Assembly: GCF_010686705.1 (NCBI RefSeq)
Contig: NZ_JAAGWY010000001.1
Location: 1,550,001 to 1,614,000 of the forward strand
Direction of reading: 5' to 3'
Source: Leifsonia tongyongensis
GTDB lineage: Bacteria > Actinomycetota > Actinomycetes > Actinomycetales > Microbacteriaceae
Length of the DNA: 64,000 nucleotides
Position 1 is the first letter of the stretch; the number at the start of each line of letters is the position of its first letter. Of this stretch, positions 53,104-62,154 are shown one piece after another. The notes below the pieces were generated by a model. The model saw only the letters and a program-made list of their open reading frames with translations, did no database searches and was not told the origin of the DNA. The translations under genes were made by a program, and so were the position numbers.

Positions 53104-54350
53104 CCCGAACCGGGTCGATCGCCCGTGGTGCGGTGACCCTCGACCGCACCGCGTTCGACGTCGCTGTCGCCGAAAGATCCAACGAGCTCGGCGACCGGAG
53201 CGGACGCATCGTGGCGATCAGGACTCCGGATGGGCTCCAAGCGGTGGTCGACGCGTTCGCTGTGCGGGCATCCGGTGGCGTTCCGGTCGTCGCCGACGAC
53301 CGCTGGGAGGATGAGCAATGGCTCGACCTGCAGCGGACCTGCGAGGACCTCGCCGCTCCAGCGGGGGTCGCGTGGGCGACCCTGACGTCGGGGAGCACCC
53401 GGGCCCCGCGCCTGGTCCTGCGGTCGGACGCATCCTGGTCGGCGTCGTACGAGACGATCGCCGCTCTCGTCGGGCTCAGCACCGAGTCCATCCACTATGT
53501 GCCCGTCCAACTCGTCTCCTCGATGGCGATGTTCTCGATCGCGATGGCACGCCACCTCGGTCACGCGGTGCGGCTGCCGCGGCAGCGCCAGCCGTCATCC
53601 GACGACCTCGCGGATGCGACCCACGTTCATGCGACGCCGCGACTGTTCGAGCGCATCCTGGACCTGATCGAGGAGGGCGCTCCGCATCGCCTCGGCGCAG
53701 CCCTCATCGGGGGCGCCGCGCTCGATCCGTCGCTGCGGCACCGTGCGGAGGCGCTGGGCATCCGGGTGGTCACCTATTACGGAGCGGCAGAGCTGTCGTT
53801 CGTGGCCGTCGACGTCGACGGCGCGGGGATGCGCGTGCTTCCCGAGGTGGACGCCCGAATCGACGACGGCCGCCTCTGGGTGCGTTCGCCGTACCTCGCT
53901 GCCGGCTACGCGGGAGACGAACGCGGCCCGCTTACCGTCGATACGAACGGTTGGGCGACGGTCGGCGACCTCGCCGCGATCGGAGCGGACGGAAGGCTGA
54001 CCGTGCACGGCAGGTCGGACGGCGCCATCCTCACAGCGGCGGCCACCGTGGTCCCCGAAGAGGTCGAGGCGGCCTTGCGGGCCGTGCCCGGCGTCAGGGA
54101 GGCCGTCGTCTTCGGCACCGTCGCGAGGGGAGAGGATGCGCTCGTCACGGCCGTCGTCGAACTCGATCCGGGCATCCGGGTCACGGCCCCGCAGCTGCGA
54201 GAGCGGATGCGGTCGGCACTCACCCTGCCGCATCGCCCGCGCCTCTGGTATGCGATGGACCGCATCCCACTCACTGCGACCGGCAAGCCGGCTCGCGGCC
54301 GGGTTCGCGAAGCCGTCGCGAACGGGGAGGTGCGACGTCTTGGACAATGA
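53100..54350 (+). CDS. AMP-dependent ligase (ANL family), small, biotin-operon associated
   Basis: 416 residues, shorter than most ANL enzymes. The ATP motif reads TLTSGSTRAPRL, where typical members have TSG-T/S-TGxPK. YYGAAELSFV (A5), TVGDLAAI (A7), GRSDGAIL (A8 hinge, with VVPEEVE) and PLTATGKPARG (A10 Lys) are all visible. It resembles MenE-type acyl-CoA ligases. The lack of a usual N-terminal ~100 residues suggests a reduced substrate pocket. ATGA-coupled to bioY and overlapping the thiolase by 11 nt. It may activate a dicarboxylate or a biotin precursor. Confidence 0.88.
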   Translation: MTRTGSIARGAVTLDRTAFDVAVAERSNELGDRSGRIVAIRTPDGLQAVVDAFAVRASGGVPVVADDRWEDEQWLDLQRTCEDLAAPAGVAWATLTSGSTRAPRLVLRSDASWSASYETIAALVGLSTESIHYVPVQLVSSMAMFSIAMARHLGHAVRLPRQRQPSSDDLADATHVHATPRLFERILDLIEEGAPHRLGAALIGGAALDPSLRHRAEALGIRVVTYYGAAELSFVAVDVDGAGMRVLPEVDARIDDGRLWVRSPYLAAGYAGDERGPLTVDTNGWATVGDLAAIGADGRLTVHGRSDGAILTAAATVVPEEVEAALRAVPGVREAVVFGTVARGEDALVTAVVELDPGIRVTAPQLRERMRSALTLPHRPRLWYAMDRIPLTATGKPARGRVREAVANGEVRRLGQ

Positions 54351-55482
54351 ACGGCTCGCGACCATTGTGGCGGCGCGGCGCACCCCGATCGCCACTCGGG
54401 GAGGCCGGCTGGCACAGCATCCGGTCGAATCGCTGGCGGCTGCGGCGATCCGCGCCTCCGTCGACGATGCCGGGCGGAGCGTCGGCAGGGAACTCACCGT
54501 GGCCGATGTCGTGATCGGCAACTGCATGGGCCCGGGCGGTAACACCGCGCGCGTGGCGGCGCTCGCAGCCGGGCTCGACGTCGCGGTTCCCGGGATGACG
54601 GTCGACCGGCAGTGCGGAAGCGGCCTGTCTGCGATCGTCACGGCGGCGGGCGCCATCCGCACCGGAGACGCCGAGGCCGTTGTCGCCGGTGGTGCGGAGA
54701 GCGCGTCGACCGCACCGGTCAGGATGGTCGACGGGCAGCCGTACCTGCGGGCGGCCTTCGCCCCTGCGGGGACGCCCGACCCCGACATGCTCCCCGCCGC
54801 CGAAGCGCTGGGGCGCCGTTTCGGCATTGGGCGCGAGCTGCAGGACGCTTACGCTCTGCGCAGCCACCGGGCCGCAGAGCGTGCCATCCGTGACGGCCGC
54901 TTCGCCGACGAACTCGTCGAGGTCGGGGCTGCTGCGACGGACGACGGCCCGCGCATCGACCTCGAACGCATGCTCCGCCGGTTCCCTCCACTCGCCGGCG
55001 GGGCGGTGACCGCGGGGAACGCGTGCCGCGTCAGCGACGGTGCTGCGGCGGTCGCGATCGTCGACGACGCGCTCCGCGGATCGGCTCCCGGCCTTCGGCT
55101 CGTCGCGTCGGCGACCGTCGGATGCGACCCGAGTCTCCCCGGCATCGGTCCGGTTGGTGCGGTCGAACGCGTCCTCGCCATCGCCGACGTCTCGCTTGAC
55201 GACATCGCCGCATTCGAGATCGTCGAAGCATTCGCGGCGCAGTCCCTCGCGGTTCTCATCGCCCTCGGGCTTCACCGCGACGACCGGACCGACCCACGGA
55301 TCTGCGCGGACGGCGGTGCGCTCGCGCTCGGTCATCCGTGGGGTGCAAGTGGCGCGGTCTCCGTCGTGCGGCTGTTCTCCCGGCTGGTCCGCGCGGGTGC
55401 TCCTGCGGGCAGTCTCGGCATCGCGACGGCGGCGGTCGGCGGCGGCATGGGAGTCGCCGCCCTCTTCGAGGTGGTCCGATGA
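54340..55482 (+). CDS. Thiolase-like enzyme without second catalytic Cys
   Basis: 380 residues from a TTG preceded by GGGAGG. The nucleophilic Cys is present (DRQCGSGLSAI, Cys92), as is the catalytic His (GGALALGHPWGASGA, His332). The acid/base Cys of the CxG motif is replaced by Ala (GIATAAVGGGMG, Ala365), and the NEAF Asn by Val (EIVEAFAAQ, Val295). A classical Claisen/thiolytic cycle therefore looks impaired; decarboxylative or hydrolytic chemistry is possible. It is fully coupled within the biotin operon. Confidence 0.85.
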   Translation: MDNERLATIVAARRTPIATRGGRLAQHPVESLAAAAIRASVDDAGRSVGRELTVADVVIGNCMGPGGNTARVAALAAGLDVAVPGMTVDRQCGSGLSAIVTAAGAIRTGDAEAVVAGGAESASTAPVRMVDGQPYLRAAFAPAGTPDPDMLPAAEALGRRFGIGRELQDAYALRSHRAAERAIRDGRFADELVEVGAAATDDGPRIDLERMLRRFPPLAGGAVTAGNACRVSDGAAAVAIVDDALRGSAPGLRLVASATVGCDPSLPGIGPVGAVERVLAIADVSLDDIAAFEIVEAFAAQSLAVLIALGLHRDDRTDPRICADGGALALGHPWGASGAVSVVRLFSRLVRAGAPAGSLGIATAAVGGGMGVAALFEVVR

Positions 55483-56168
55483 GCGAGCGCGAGATCGTCT
55501 TCGACGGCGCGGCGGTCGATTTCGGGGGCGTTGCGGTCCTGGCGAACGTGTCGGTCAGGCTCGACGAGCGGCGGATCGCGGTGATCGGCAGCAACGGATC
55601 GGGGAAGTCGACGTTCGCACGGCTCCTGAACGCGCTCACCCGGCCGACGGCAGGCACCGTGCGGGTGCACGGTCTCGACACGGTCAGACAGCAGAAGGAG
55701 CTCCGCCGCAGGGTCGGTTTCATCTTCAGCAATCCGGATGCGCAGATCATCATGCCGACCGTGGCCGAGGATGTCGCGTACTCCCTGCGCGGCAGCGGGC
55801 TGGGCAAACCGGAGCGCGCGGCGAAAGTCGAGGATGCCCTGCAGCAGTTCGGGCTCGCCGAACTACGGGATGCTCCCGCGCACCTCCTCTCGGGCGGCCA
55901 GAAACAGCTCCTGAGCCTCTGCGCGGTGCTCGTCTCCGGCCCGTCACTGGTGGTCGCCGACGAGCCGACCGCGCTGCTCGATGCCGTCAACAGCCGGCGG
56001 ATGGAGCGCTTCCTGCTCGACGAGATGGAGCAGCAGCTCGTCCTCGTGACCCACGACCTGCGGCTGGCCGCCCGCTGCGACGTCGCGCTCCGATTCGAGG
56101 GTGGAGCGCTGGTGGATCGCGGAGAGCCGAGCGAGGTCATCGCCCGCTACGAGGAGGCGTTCGCATGA
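55479..56168 (+). CDS. bioM: ECF transporter ATPase (BioM-like)
   Basis: 229 residues. Walker A GSNGSGKST, Q-loop FSNPDAQIIMPTVAEDV, signature LSGGQKQLLSLCAVLV, Walker B LVVADEPTALLDA and the H-loop LVTHDLRLA are all present. It energises BioY through EcfT. ATGA junctions on both sides. Usually ECF modules carry two ATPases or a homodimer; here a single gene suggests a BioM homodimer. Confidence 0.93.
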   Translation: MSEREIVFDGAAVDFGGVAVLANVSVRLDERRIAVIGSNGSGKSTFARLLNALTRPTAGTVRVHGLDTVRQQKELRRRVGFIFSNPDAQIIMPTVAEDVAYSLRGSGLGKPERAAKVEDALQQFGLAELRDAPAHLLSGGQKQLLSLCAVLVSGPSLVVADEPTALLDAVNSRRMERFLLDEMEQQLVLVTHDLRLAARCDVALRFEGGALVDRGEPSEVIARYEEAFA

Positions 56169-56773
56169 TCCCGGTCCATGTCGACGGGTCGAGTATCGTG
56201 CACCGGATGCCGGCCGGTCCCAAACTCGCGATCATGCTCGTCGTCGTGACGCTCATCTCGCTGACGCCGAACGGTCCGCTGCTGGCCGGGTGGGGCATCC
56301 TGGTGGTCGTCGCGTATGCGGTGGCCGGCCTGTTCCGCACCCAGTTCTTCCGGCAGGTCCACCTGATGCGCTGGGTGATCCTGGTAACCGTGGCCGGTCA
56401 GCTGCTCTTCGTCAGCGAGGCGGCAGCGCTGTTCAACACGGTGCGGATCGTCATCCTGATCCTGGTCGCCGCGCTCGTCTCGCTCACGACGCGCGTCTCG
56501 GCCATGCTCGAGACCGTCGAGCGTCTGGTGGGACGCTTCCGGAGGTTCGGGGCGGACCCGGAGGCGGTCGGCACCGTGCTCATGGTCGCCATCACGAGCA
56601 TCCCGGTGATCGCCTCGCACGCTGGGCGGGTCAGGGAGGCGTACCGGGCGCGCCGGGCCGGGACGAACATCGCGGCCATGACCTCGACGATGCTGGTGCT
56701 CGCCGTCAAGCACGCCGACGAGCTCGGCGACGCGCTCGTCGCCCGCGGCGGACACTCCGGGAGCCGGCGATGA
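56165..56773 (+). CDS. bioN: ECF transporter transmembrane coupling protein (BioN-like)
   Basis: 202 residues, hydrophobic helices LAIMLVVVTLISL, WGILVVVAYAVAGLF, HLMRWVILVTVAGQLLF and RIVILILVAALVSL. The coupling helix carries the Ala-Arg-Arg type motif (YRARRAGT), the binding point for the ATPase. It connects BioM with BioY. Start ATG overlaps the bioM stop and its stop overlaps the CHY zinc-finger gene (ATGA). Confidence 0.92.
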   Translation: MIPVHVDGSSIVHRMPAGPKLAIMLVVVTLISLTPNGPLLAGWGILVVVAYAVAGLFRTQFFRQVHLMRWVILVTVAGQLLFVSEAAALFNTVRIVILILVAALVSLTTRVSAMLETVERLVGRFRRFGADPEAVGTVLMVAITSIPVIASHAGRVREAYRARRAGTNIAAMTSTMLVLAVKHADELGDALVARGGHSGSRR

Positions 56774-57087
56774 TCCCGGTGTACGGATCGACCGTCGACG
56801 ACGAGACCCGGTGCATCCACTACCGGACTCCTGTGGACATCGTCGCGATCAGGTTCGCCTGCTGCGGTCGGTACTACCCCTGTCACCTCTGCCATGCCGA
56901 AGCCGAAAGCCATGAAGCACGGCAATGGCCGGTGGCCGAGCGCGAGACGAAGGCGATCCTCTGCGGGGTGTGCAAGACCGAGCTGACGATCGCGACCTAC
57001 CTGACCGTGCTGGCCTGCCCCGCGTGCGGTTCGCCGTTCAACGAAGGATGCCGCCTGCACACGCACCTCTACTTCGAGGTGGCGTGA
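56770..57087 (+). CDS. CHY-type zinc-finger protein
   Basis: 105 residues. It starts MIPVYGSTVDDETRCIHYRTPVDIVAIRF, with the CHY pattern Cys-x-His-Tyr, then ACCGRYYPCHLCH, CGVCKTELTI, LACPACGSPFNEGC and RLHTHLYF. These provide several zinc-binding Cys/His groups. Related eukaryotic proteins (Hot13, Pirh2) use this domain for redox/zinc handling or ubiquitin ligation. In this operon it is translationally coupled to bioN, so a role beside biotin transport or the linked acyl chemistry is implied, but unproven. Confidence 0.85.
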   Translation: MIPVYGSTVDDETRCIHYRTPVDIVAIRFACCGRYYPCHLCHAEAESHEARQWPVAERETKAILCGVCKTELTIATYLTVLACPACGSPFNEGCRLHTHLYFEVA

Positions 57088-57104
57088 CCACGGTCACTGG
57101 CGCT

Positions 57105-57170
57105 GAGAGTCGCCGCCCGCGCCGAGTATCGCCCGCGTAGCGGGTCATCTCGACGCGAACGGCGACTCTC
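57105..57170. terminator. Extended 66-nt stem-loop between convergent genes
   Basis: GAGAGTCGCCG (57105-57115) pairs with CGGCGACTCTC (57160-57170). Inside, CGAG/CTCG and CCCGC-gta-GCGGG form a second stem. It is probably a bidirectional terminator of the biotin operon and the opposing DUF6611 gene, but it is unusually elaborate. Confidence 0.55.
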
Positions 57171-57180
57171 GCGTGGGAGC

Positions 57181-57696
57181 TCAGACCTGGACGGTCGTCC
57201 TGCCGGTCGGCAGGGTGTCGTAGATCTCCGCCCATTCGGCCTCATAGCGGGCCGGGTCGATGCCGCCTTCGCGGCGGCGGGCGTCGAGGTCCCTGAGGCG
57301 GGCCGTCGTCTCCCTGAGGAGCAGGGCGTCGCCGTATTCCTCGAGCCCGCCGCCGACGAACACGCTGACGACGACGAGCGAGCGGATGCGATTCCTGAGC
57401 GGCCTGGTCAACCGGGCCCCGAGCCAGAACCCCGCCGCGTACAACGCCGCGACGACCACCACGACCACTGCGGGCGGCCAGGCACTGCCGAGCGTGACCA
57501 TCAGGAGGAGTCCCAGGATGGCGCCGCCGATGGGCCAGGTGTGTGCGAAATGCAGCGAGCGTCGTTCGGCACTCGTCGTCCCGGGGGGATACACGGTCAA
57601 CCGGACGCGACGCCACAGGGCGCGACCCGCCGGGGAGACGTCGAGCGTTCCCCAGAGGTTGTCGCCTTCGATCAGTTTGCGCAGAAATTCAACCAC
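57181..57696 (-). CDS. DUF6611 family membrane protein
   Basis: 171 residues from a GTG without clear ribosome-binding site. The N-terminal LWRRVRLTVYPPGTTSAERRSLHFAHTWP is typical of DUF6611. Two hydrophobic helices follow (GGAILGLLLMVTLG, AVVVVVVAALYAAGFWLG), then a charged helical tail (LRDLDARRREGGIDPARYEAEWAEIYDTL). The family role is unknown. Confidence 0.7.
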   Translation of the reverse strand: MVEFLRKLIEGDNLWGTLDVSPAGRALWRRVRLTVYPPGTTSAERRSLHFAHTWPIGGAILGLLLMVTLGSAWPPAVVVVVVAALYAAGFWLGARLTRPLRNRIRSLVVVSVFVGGGLEEYGDALLLRETTARLRDLDARRREGGIDPARYEAEWAEIYDTLPTGRTTVQV

Positions 57697-58118
57697 CAGA
57701 ACAGGATGCGCCGGGTGTACTGCGGTGGACGGAATCCTTGCGAACTCCCTACGGTTGCGACCCGAATGCTAACGACTCGCTGACGTTTCCCGGCGACGGG
57801 GGCTCAGCGGCCGCAGTGCGGCGGCAGGAAGAAGCTGTCGGTCTCGCCGCCGTCGCGGACCAGGCGGTGGCGGTCGGGGTCGACATCGCGAAGGCGTGCC
57901 GTAACGATTCGCGGATGCGCGTTCGTGGTGGGCGCCCGCGGCTCGCGCGGCCTCCGCCGGAGGAAAGGCGTTAGGACTCGGCGCGGAAGCGTATGGGTTC
58001 CGTTAGGACGTCGTTCCGGCCACTCCGCTTCCAGTTAAGTGAGTCCGTGGTTCTGGCAGGGTGCCGGATCCCGCGTCCCGTCGGCCGATGGGCGCGAACC
58101 GAGGATGGAGATGAACCG
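57697..58118. other. 422-nt region without a gene upstream of the kdp operon
   Basis: No plausible complete gene. On the minus strand a start-less frame ending at 57804 reads like a protein tail (RLRDVDPDRHRLVRDGGETDSFFLPPHCGR in part), perhaps the 3' end of a lost gene. The kdp promoter presumably lies here but no clear -35/-10 pair or c-di-AMP riboswitch was recognised. Confidence 0.5.
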
Positions 58119-58202
58119 GTGCTGGACATCGTTTGTGTTGTGGGGATACTCGCGCTCGGCGCGATCGTCGCCCTGATCGGCCGGGGGGTGGAGAAGCTGT
58201 GA
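58119..58202 (+). CDS. 27-residue membrane peptide upstream of kdpF
   Basis: 27 residues from GTG: one helix VCVVGILALGAIVALIGRG with tail VEKL. GGAG precedes it by ~8 nt. Its stop shares bases with the kdpF start (GTGA), so it is coupled to the kdp operon. Small one-helix peptides at this position occur in several actinobacterial kdp operons. It may be a second KdpF-like stabilising subunit. Confidence 0.65.
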   Translation: MLDIVCVVGILALGAIVALIGRGVEKL

Positions 58203-58288
58203 TCTTCTTCAATCTCCTTGCGGCCGTTCTGGCCGTCGCCTCGATCGCGTACCTCGTGTACGCCCTGCTGAAGCCGGAGAAGTTCTGA
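58199..58288 (+). CDS. kdpF: K+-transporting ATPase small subunit KdpF
   Basis: 29 residues: [30 protein letters not shown] single helix ending in the LLKPEKF signature is diagnostic of KdpF, which stabilises the KdpABC complex. The start is GTG, overlapping the upstream peptide by 4 nt; kdpA follows after one base. Confidence 0.92.
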   Translation: MIFFNLLAAVLAVASIAYLVYALLKPEKF

Positions 58289-58289
58289 C

Positions 58290-59963
58290 ATGACCGCCTG
58301 GTTATTCGTGGCGCAATTCGCCACCCTCATCCTGCTGCTCGGGTTGACGTACCGCCCACTCGGCGACTACATGGCAGCGACCTTCACGTCGAAGAAGGAC
58401 CTGAGGATCGAGCGCGGGTTCTACCGGCTCATCGGCGTCGATTCGAGCGTCGAGCAGAGCTGGCCCGTGTACCTCCGGAGCGTTCTGATCTTCTCCGTGC
58501 TCGGTGTCCTCTTCCTCTACCTGATCCAGCGCATCCAGGAGATCCTGCCGTACTCGCTCGGGTTGCCCGCCATTCCGGAAGGGCTCTCGTTCAACACGGC
58601 GATCTCGTTCGTGACGAACACCAACTGGCAGTCGTACTCGCCTGAGCTGACCATGGGCTACACGGTCCAGATCGCCGGCCTCGTTGTGCAGAACTTCCTG
58701 TCCGCCGCCGTGGGCGTCGCCGTCGCCATCACGCTGGTGCGTGGCTTCGCCTCGCATCGGACCGGCACGATCGGGAACCTGTGGGTGGATGTGACGCGCG
58801 CGACCCTGCGCATCCTGCTTCCGCTCTCTGCCGTCTTCGCGATCGTCCTGATCATCGGCGGAGTCGTGCAGAACTTCAACGGTTTCGAACACGTCACCAG
58901 CGTGACGGGAGCGACCGCCACCATCCCCGGCGGACCTGTCGCGTCGCAGGAGGCGATCAAGCTGCTCGGCAACAATGGTGGCGGCTTCTTCAACGTCAAC
59001 TCCGCGCATCCGTTCGAGAACCCGACGGCGTGGACCAACATCGTCGAGATCTTCCTCATGCTGCTCATCCCGTTCGCGCTTCCGCGCACGTTCGGCAAGA
59101 TGGTCGGCGACAACCGGCAGGGCTACGCGATCCTCGGGGCGATGGCCTCGATCTTCGTCGTGTCCCTCGTCGCGCTGACGCTCTTCGAACTGCAGGGCGG
59201 CGGAACGGCCACCCAGGCTGCAGGAGCGGCGCTAGAAGGCAAGGAGCAGCGGTTCGGAATCCTCGGGTCGACACTGTTCGGCACGACGAGCACGCTCACC
59301 TCGACCGGAGCGGTCAACTCGATGCACGACAGCTTCACGCCCCTCGGCGGCATGATGACGTTGCTCAACATGATGACGGGTGAGGTGGCGCCCGGTGGTA
59401 TCGGCGCCGGCCTCTACGGAATCCTGGTCATCGCGATCATCTCCGTGTTCCTCGCCGGCCTCATGGTCGGGCGTACCCCGGAGTACCTCGGGAAGAAGAT
59501 CGGAGCCCGCGAGATCAAGCTCGCGAGCCTCTACATCCTCACCACCCCGACGCTCGTGCTCCTCGGCACCGGACTCAGCTTCGCGATCCCTGCCGTCGAA
59601 CAGAACATCGAGAAGGTCTCGATCTGGAACCCGGGGCCGCACGGCTTCTCCGAAGTGCTCTACGCCTTCACCTCGGCGGCGAACAACAACGGTTCGGCGT
59701 TCGCTGGTCTCACCGCGAACACCCCGTGGCTGAACGCGGCACTCGGGACGGTCATGTTCCTCGGACGGTTCGTGCCGATCCTGTTCGTGATCGCGCTCGC
59801 CGGCTCCCTCGCGGCTCAAGAGAAGGTACCGGCCACCGCCGGGACGCTCCCCACGCACCGACCGCTGTTCGTCGCGTTCGTCGTCGGCGTCGTGGTCATC
59901 GTCGCAGCACTCACGTATTTCCCCGTTCTCGCGCTGGGTCCCCTGGCGGAAGGGCTTCACTAG
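58290..59963 (+). CDS. kdpA: K+-transporting ATPase subunit A
   Basis: 557 residues, about ten membrane helices. Selectivity-filter loops typical of KdpA are seen ([47 protein letters not shown] and [18 protein letters not shown]). It binds and translocates K+. It is cotranscribed with kdpF (1-nt gap) and kdpB (3-nt gap). Confidence 0.97.
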   Translation: MTAWLFVAQFATLILLLGLTYRPLGDYMAATFTSKKDLRIERGFYRLIGVDSSVEQSWPVYLRSVLIFSVLGVLFLYLIQRIQEILPYSLGLPAIPEGLSFNTAISFVTNTNWQSYSPELTMGYTVQIAGLVVQNFLSAAVGVAVAITLVRGFASHRTGTIGNLWVDVTRATLRILLPLSAVFAIVLIIGGVVQNFNGFEHVTSVTGATATIPGGPVASQEAIKLLGNNGGGFFNVNSAHPFENPTAWTNIVEIFLMLLIPFALPRTFGKMVGDNRQGYAILGAMASIFVVSLVALTLFELQGGGTATQAAGAALEGKEQRFGILGSTLFGTTSTLTSTGAVNSMHDSFTPLGGMMTLLNMMTGEVAPGGIGAGLYGILVIAIISVFLAGLMVGRTPEYLGKKIGAREIKLASLYILTTPTLVLLGTGLSFAIPAVEQNIEKVSIWNPGPHGFSEVLYAFTSAANNNGSAFAGLTANTPWLNAALGTVMFLGRFVPILFVIALAGSLAAQEKVPATAGTLPTHRPLFVAFVVGVVVIVAALTYFPVLALGPLAEGLH

Positions 59964-59966
59964 ACC

Positions 59967-62135
59967 ATGTCCACCATCACCACAACCTCTCCGGCTCCGG
60001 AGGGCGCTTCGCCCAGAAGCCCGAAGTCCGGCCAGAAGGCACCCCAGGGTGCTTTCAGCCTCGGGCAGCTCATCGCCGGCCTCCCAGGAGCGTTCCGCAA
60101 ACTCAACCCGAAGGACATGTGGCACAACCCCGTCATGTTCATCGTGGAGGTCGGAGCGGCGCTCACGACCATCCTCGCGATCGCGCAGCCGTTCCTCGGA
60201 GCGCAGACCTCGGGCGGCTCAGCCGTCACGCTCGCCTTCACCTGGGCGATCGCGATCTGGCTCTGGCTGACCGTGCTCTTCGCGACACTCGCCGAGTCTG
60301 TCGCCGAAGGGCGCGGCAAAGCCCAGGCGGCCAGCCTGCGCAAGACGCGCACCACCACCGTCGCCAACCGCGTCTCCGGCTACGACGAGAAGGCGGATGC
60401 GGCGGCTGCGAACGCGCAGGTGGACCAGGTCGCCTCGGCCGATCTCCGCCTCGGCGATGTGGTCATCGTGTCGGCGGGCGAGCTGATCCCCGGCGACGGC
60501 GACATCGTCTGGGGCATCGCCTCGGTCGACGAGTCGGCGATCACCGGCGAGTCGGCGCCGGTCGTCCGCGAGTCCGGTGGTGACCGCAGTGCCGTCACCG
60601 GCGGAACGCGGGTGCTGTCCGACCGCATCGTTGTCAAGATCACGAGCAAGCCGGGTGAGACGTTCGTCGATCGGATGATCAAGCTGGTCGAGGGCGCCGC
60701 GCGCCAGAAGACCCCGAACGAGATCGCGCTGAACATCCTGCTCGCTGCGCTGACCATCATCTTCGTGGTCGTCGTGCTCGTGCTCGGCCCGACCGCCGGG
60801 TTCGCGAACGCCGCCCCGGGCGTGACAGTGCTGATCGCGCTGCTCGTCTGCCTCATCCCGACCACCATCGGCGCCCTGCTCTCGGCGATCGGCATCGCCG
60901 GCATGGATCGCCTCGTGCAGCACAACGTGCTCGCGATGTCAGGTCGTGCGGTCGAGGCGGCCGGCGACGTGACCACGCTGCTGCTCGACAAGACGGGAAC
61001 GATCACCTACGGCAACCGCCAGGCTGCCGAGATCACCCCGGTCACCGGTGTCGCACAGGCCGACGTGGTCAAGGCGGCCGCGCAGGCGTCGCTCAGCGAC
61101 CCGACACCCGAAGGCTCGTCCGTCGTGGTGCTCGCCGGAACGCTCGGCTTCACGCAGGTCGGAGAGGTGTCCGGCGAAGTCGTGCCGTTCACGGCCCAGA
61201 CCCGGATGAGCGGCGTCGACTTCGCCGACGGCAGCCAGGTCAGGAAGGGCGCGGCCTCGAAAGTCATCGAGTGGGCGCAGGAGTCCGGTCCGATCGCATC
61301 GTCGATCCTCAGCGACCTCGATGAGAAGGTGGACGAGATCTCGAGGGCCGGCGGCACCCCGCTGGCCGTCGCGACGAAATCCGCCACCGGAGCCGCGACC
61401 ATCCTCGGGGTCATCTACCTCAAGGACATCGTCAAGCAGGGGCTCGCGGAACGCTTCGCGGACATGCGCAGGATGGGCATCCGCACCGTCATGATCACGG
61501 GCGACAACCCGATCACGGCCAAAGCGATCGCCACCGAGGCCGGCGTCGACGACTTCCTCGCCGAAGCCACCCCGGAAGACAAGATGGAGCTGATCCGCAA
61601 GGAGCAGCAAGGCGGCAACCTGGTCGCCATGACCGGTGACGGCACGAACGACGCTCCGGCGCTCGCCCAGGCCGACGTCGGTGTGGCGATGAACACGGGT
61701 ACGTCGGCGGCGAAAGAGGCCGGCAACATGGTCGACCTCGACTCCGACCCGACCAAGCTGATCGACATCGTCAGCATCGGCAAGCAGCTCCTGATCACCC
61801 GCGGTGCGCTCACCACCTTCTCGATCGCCAACGACGTCGCGAAATACTTCGCGATCATCCCGGCAATGTTCGTGGGGGTGTTCCCGGGCCTTCAGGCGAT
61901 CAACATCATGCAGCTGCACTCGCCGTCGTCGGCGATCCTGTCCGCGGTCATCTTCAACGCGATCATCATAGTGATCCTGATCCCACTCGCTCTCCGCGGT
62001 GTCCGCTATCGCCCGTCCTCCGCATCCGTGCTGCTGCGCAGCAACCTGCTGATCTACGGCCTCGGCGGAATCATCGCCCCCTTCATCGGAATCAAGCTGA
62101 TCGACCTCGTCGTCACCCTGATCCCCGGATTCTAG
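59967..62135 (+). CDS. kdpB: K+-transporting ATPase subunit B
   Basis: 722 residues. P-type ATPase catalytic subunit with TGES ([12 protein letters not shown]) in the actuator domain, the phosphorylated Asp in [13 protein letters not shown] (Asp341) and the hinge region [21 protein letters not shown]. Membrane helices flank the domains. It hydrolyses ATP to drive KdpA. KdpC follows after 19 nt. Confidence 0.98.
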   Translation: MSTITTTSPAPEGASPRSPKSGQKAPQGAFSLGQLIAGLPGAFRKLNPKDMWHNPVMFIVEVGAALTTILAIAQPFLGAQTSGGSAVTLAFTWAIAIWLWLTVLFATLAESVAEGRGKAQAASLRKTRTTTVANRVSGYDEKADAAAANAQVDQVASADLRLGDVVIVSAGELIPGDGDIVWGIASVDESAITGESAPVVRESGGDRSAVTGGTRVLSDRIVVKITSKPGETFVDRMIKLVEGAARQKTPNEIALNILLAALTIIFVVVVLVLGPTAGFANAAPGVTVLIALLVCLIPTTIGALLSAIGIAGMDRLVQHNVLAMSGRAVEAAGDVTTLLLDKTGTITYGNRQAAEITPVTGVAQADVVKAAAQASLSDPTPEGSSVVVLAGTLGFTQVGEVSGEVVPFTAQTRMSGVDFADGSQVRKGAASKVIEWAQESGPIASSILSDLDEKVDEISRAGGTPLAVATKSATGAATILGVIYLKDIVKQGLAERFADMRRMGIRTVMITGDNPITAKAIATEAGVDDFLAEATPEDKMELIRKEQQGGNLVAMTGDGTNDAPALAQADVGVAMNTGTSAAKEAGNMVDLDSDPTKLIDIVSIGKQLLITRGALTTFSIANDVAKYFAIIPAMFVGVFPGLQAINIMQLHSPSSAILSAVIFNAIIIVILIPLALRGVRYRPSSASVLLRSNLLIYGLGGIIAPFIGIKLIDLVVTLIPGF

Positions 62136-62154
62136 AAAACGGAACGGAAACAAC

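Noticed and set aside
57804-57960. Start-less minus-strand frame reading like a protein tail upstream of kdp
   Set aside because: No start codon and no recognised family; could be a lost gene end but cannot be supported.
57697-58118. c-di-AMP (ydaO-type) riboswitch before kdp
   Set aside because: No matching core motifs found by eye; a covariance-model search would be needed to be sure.
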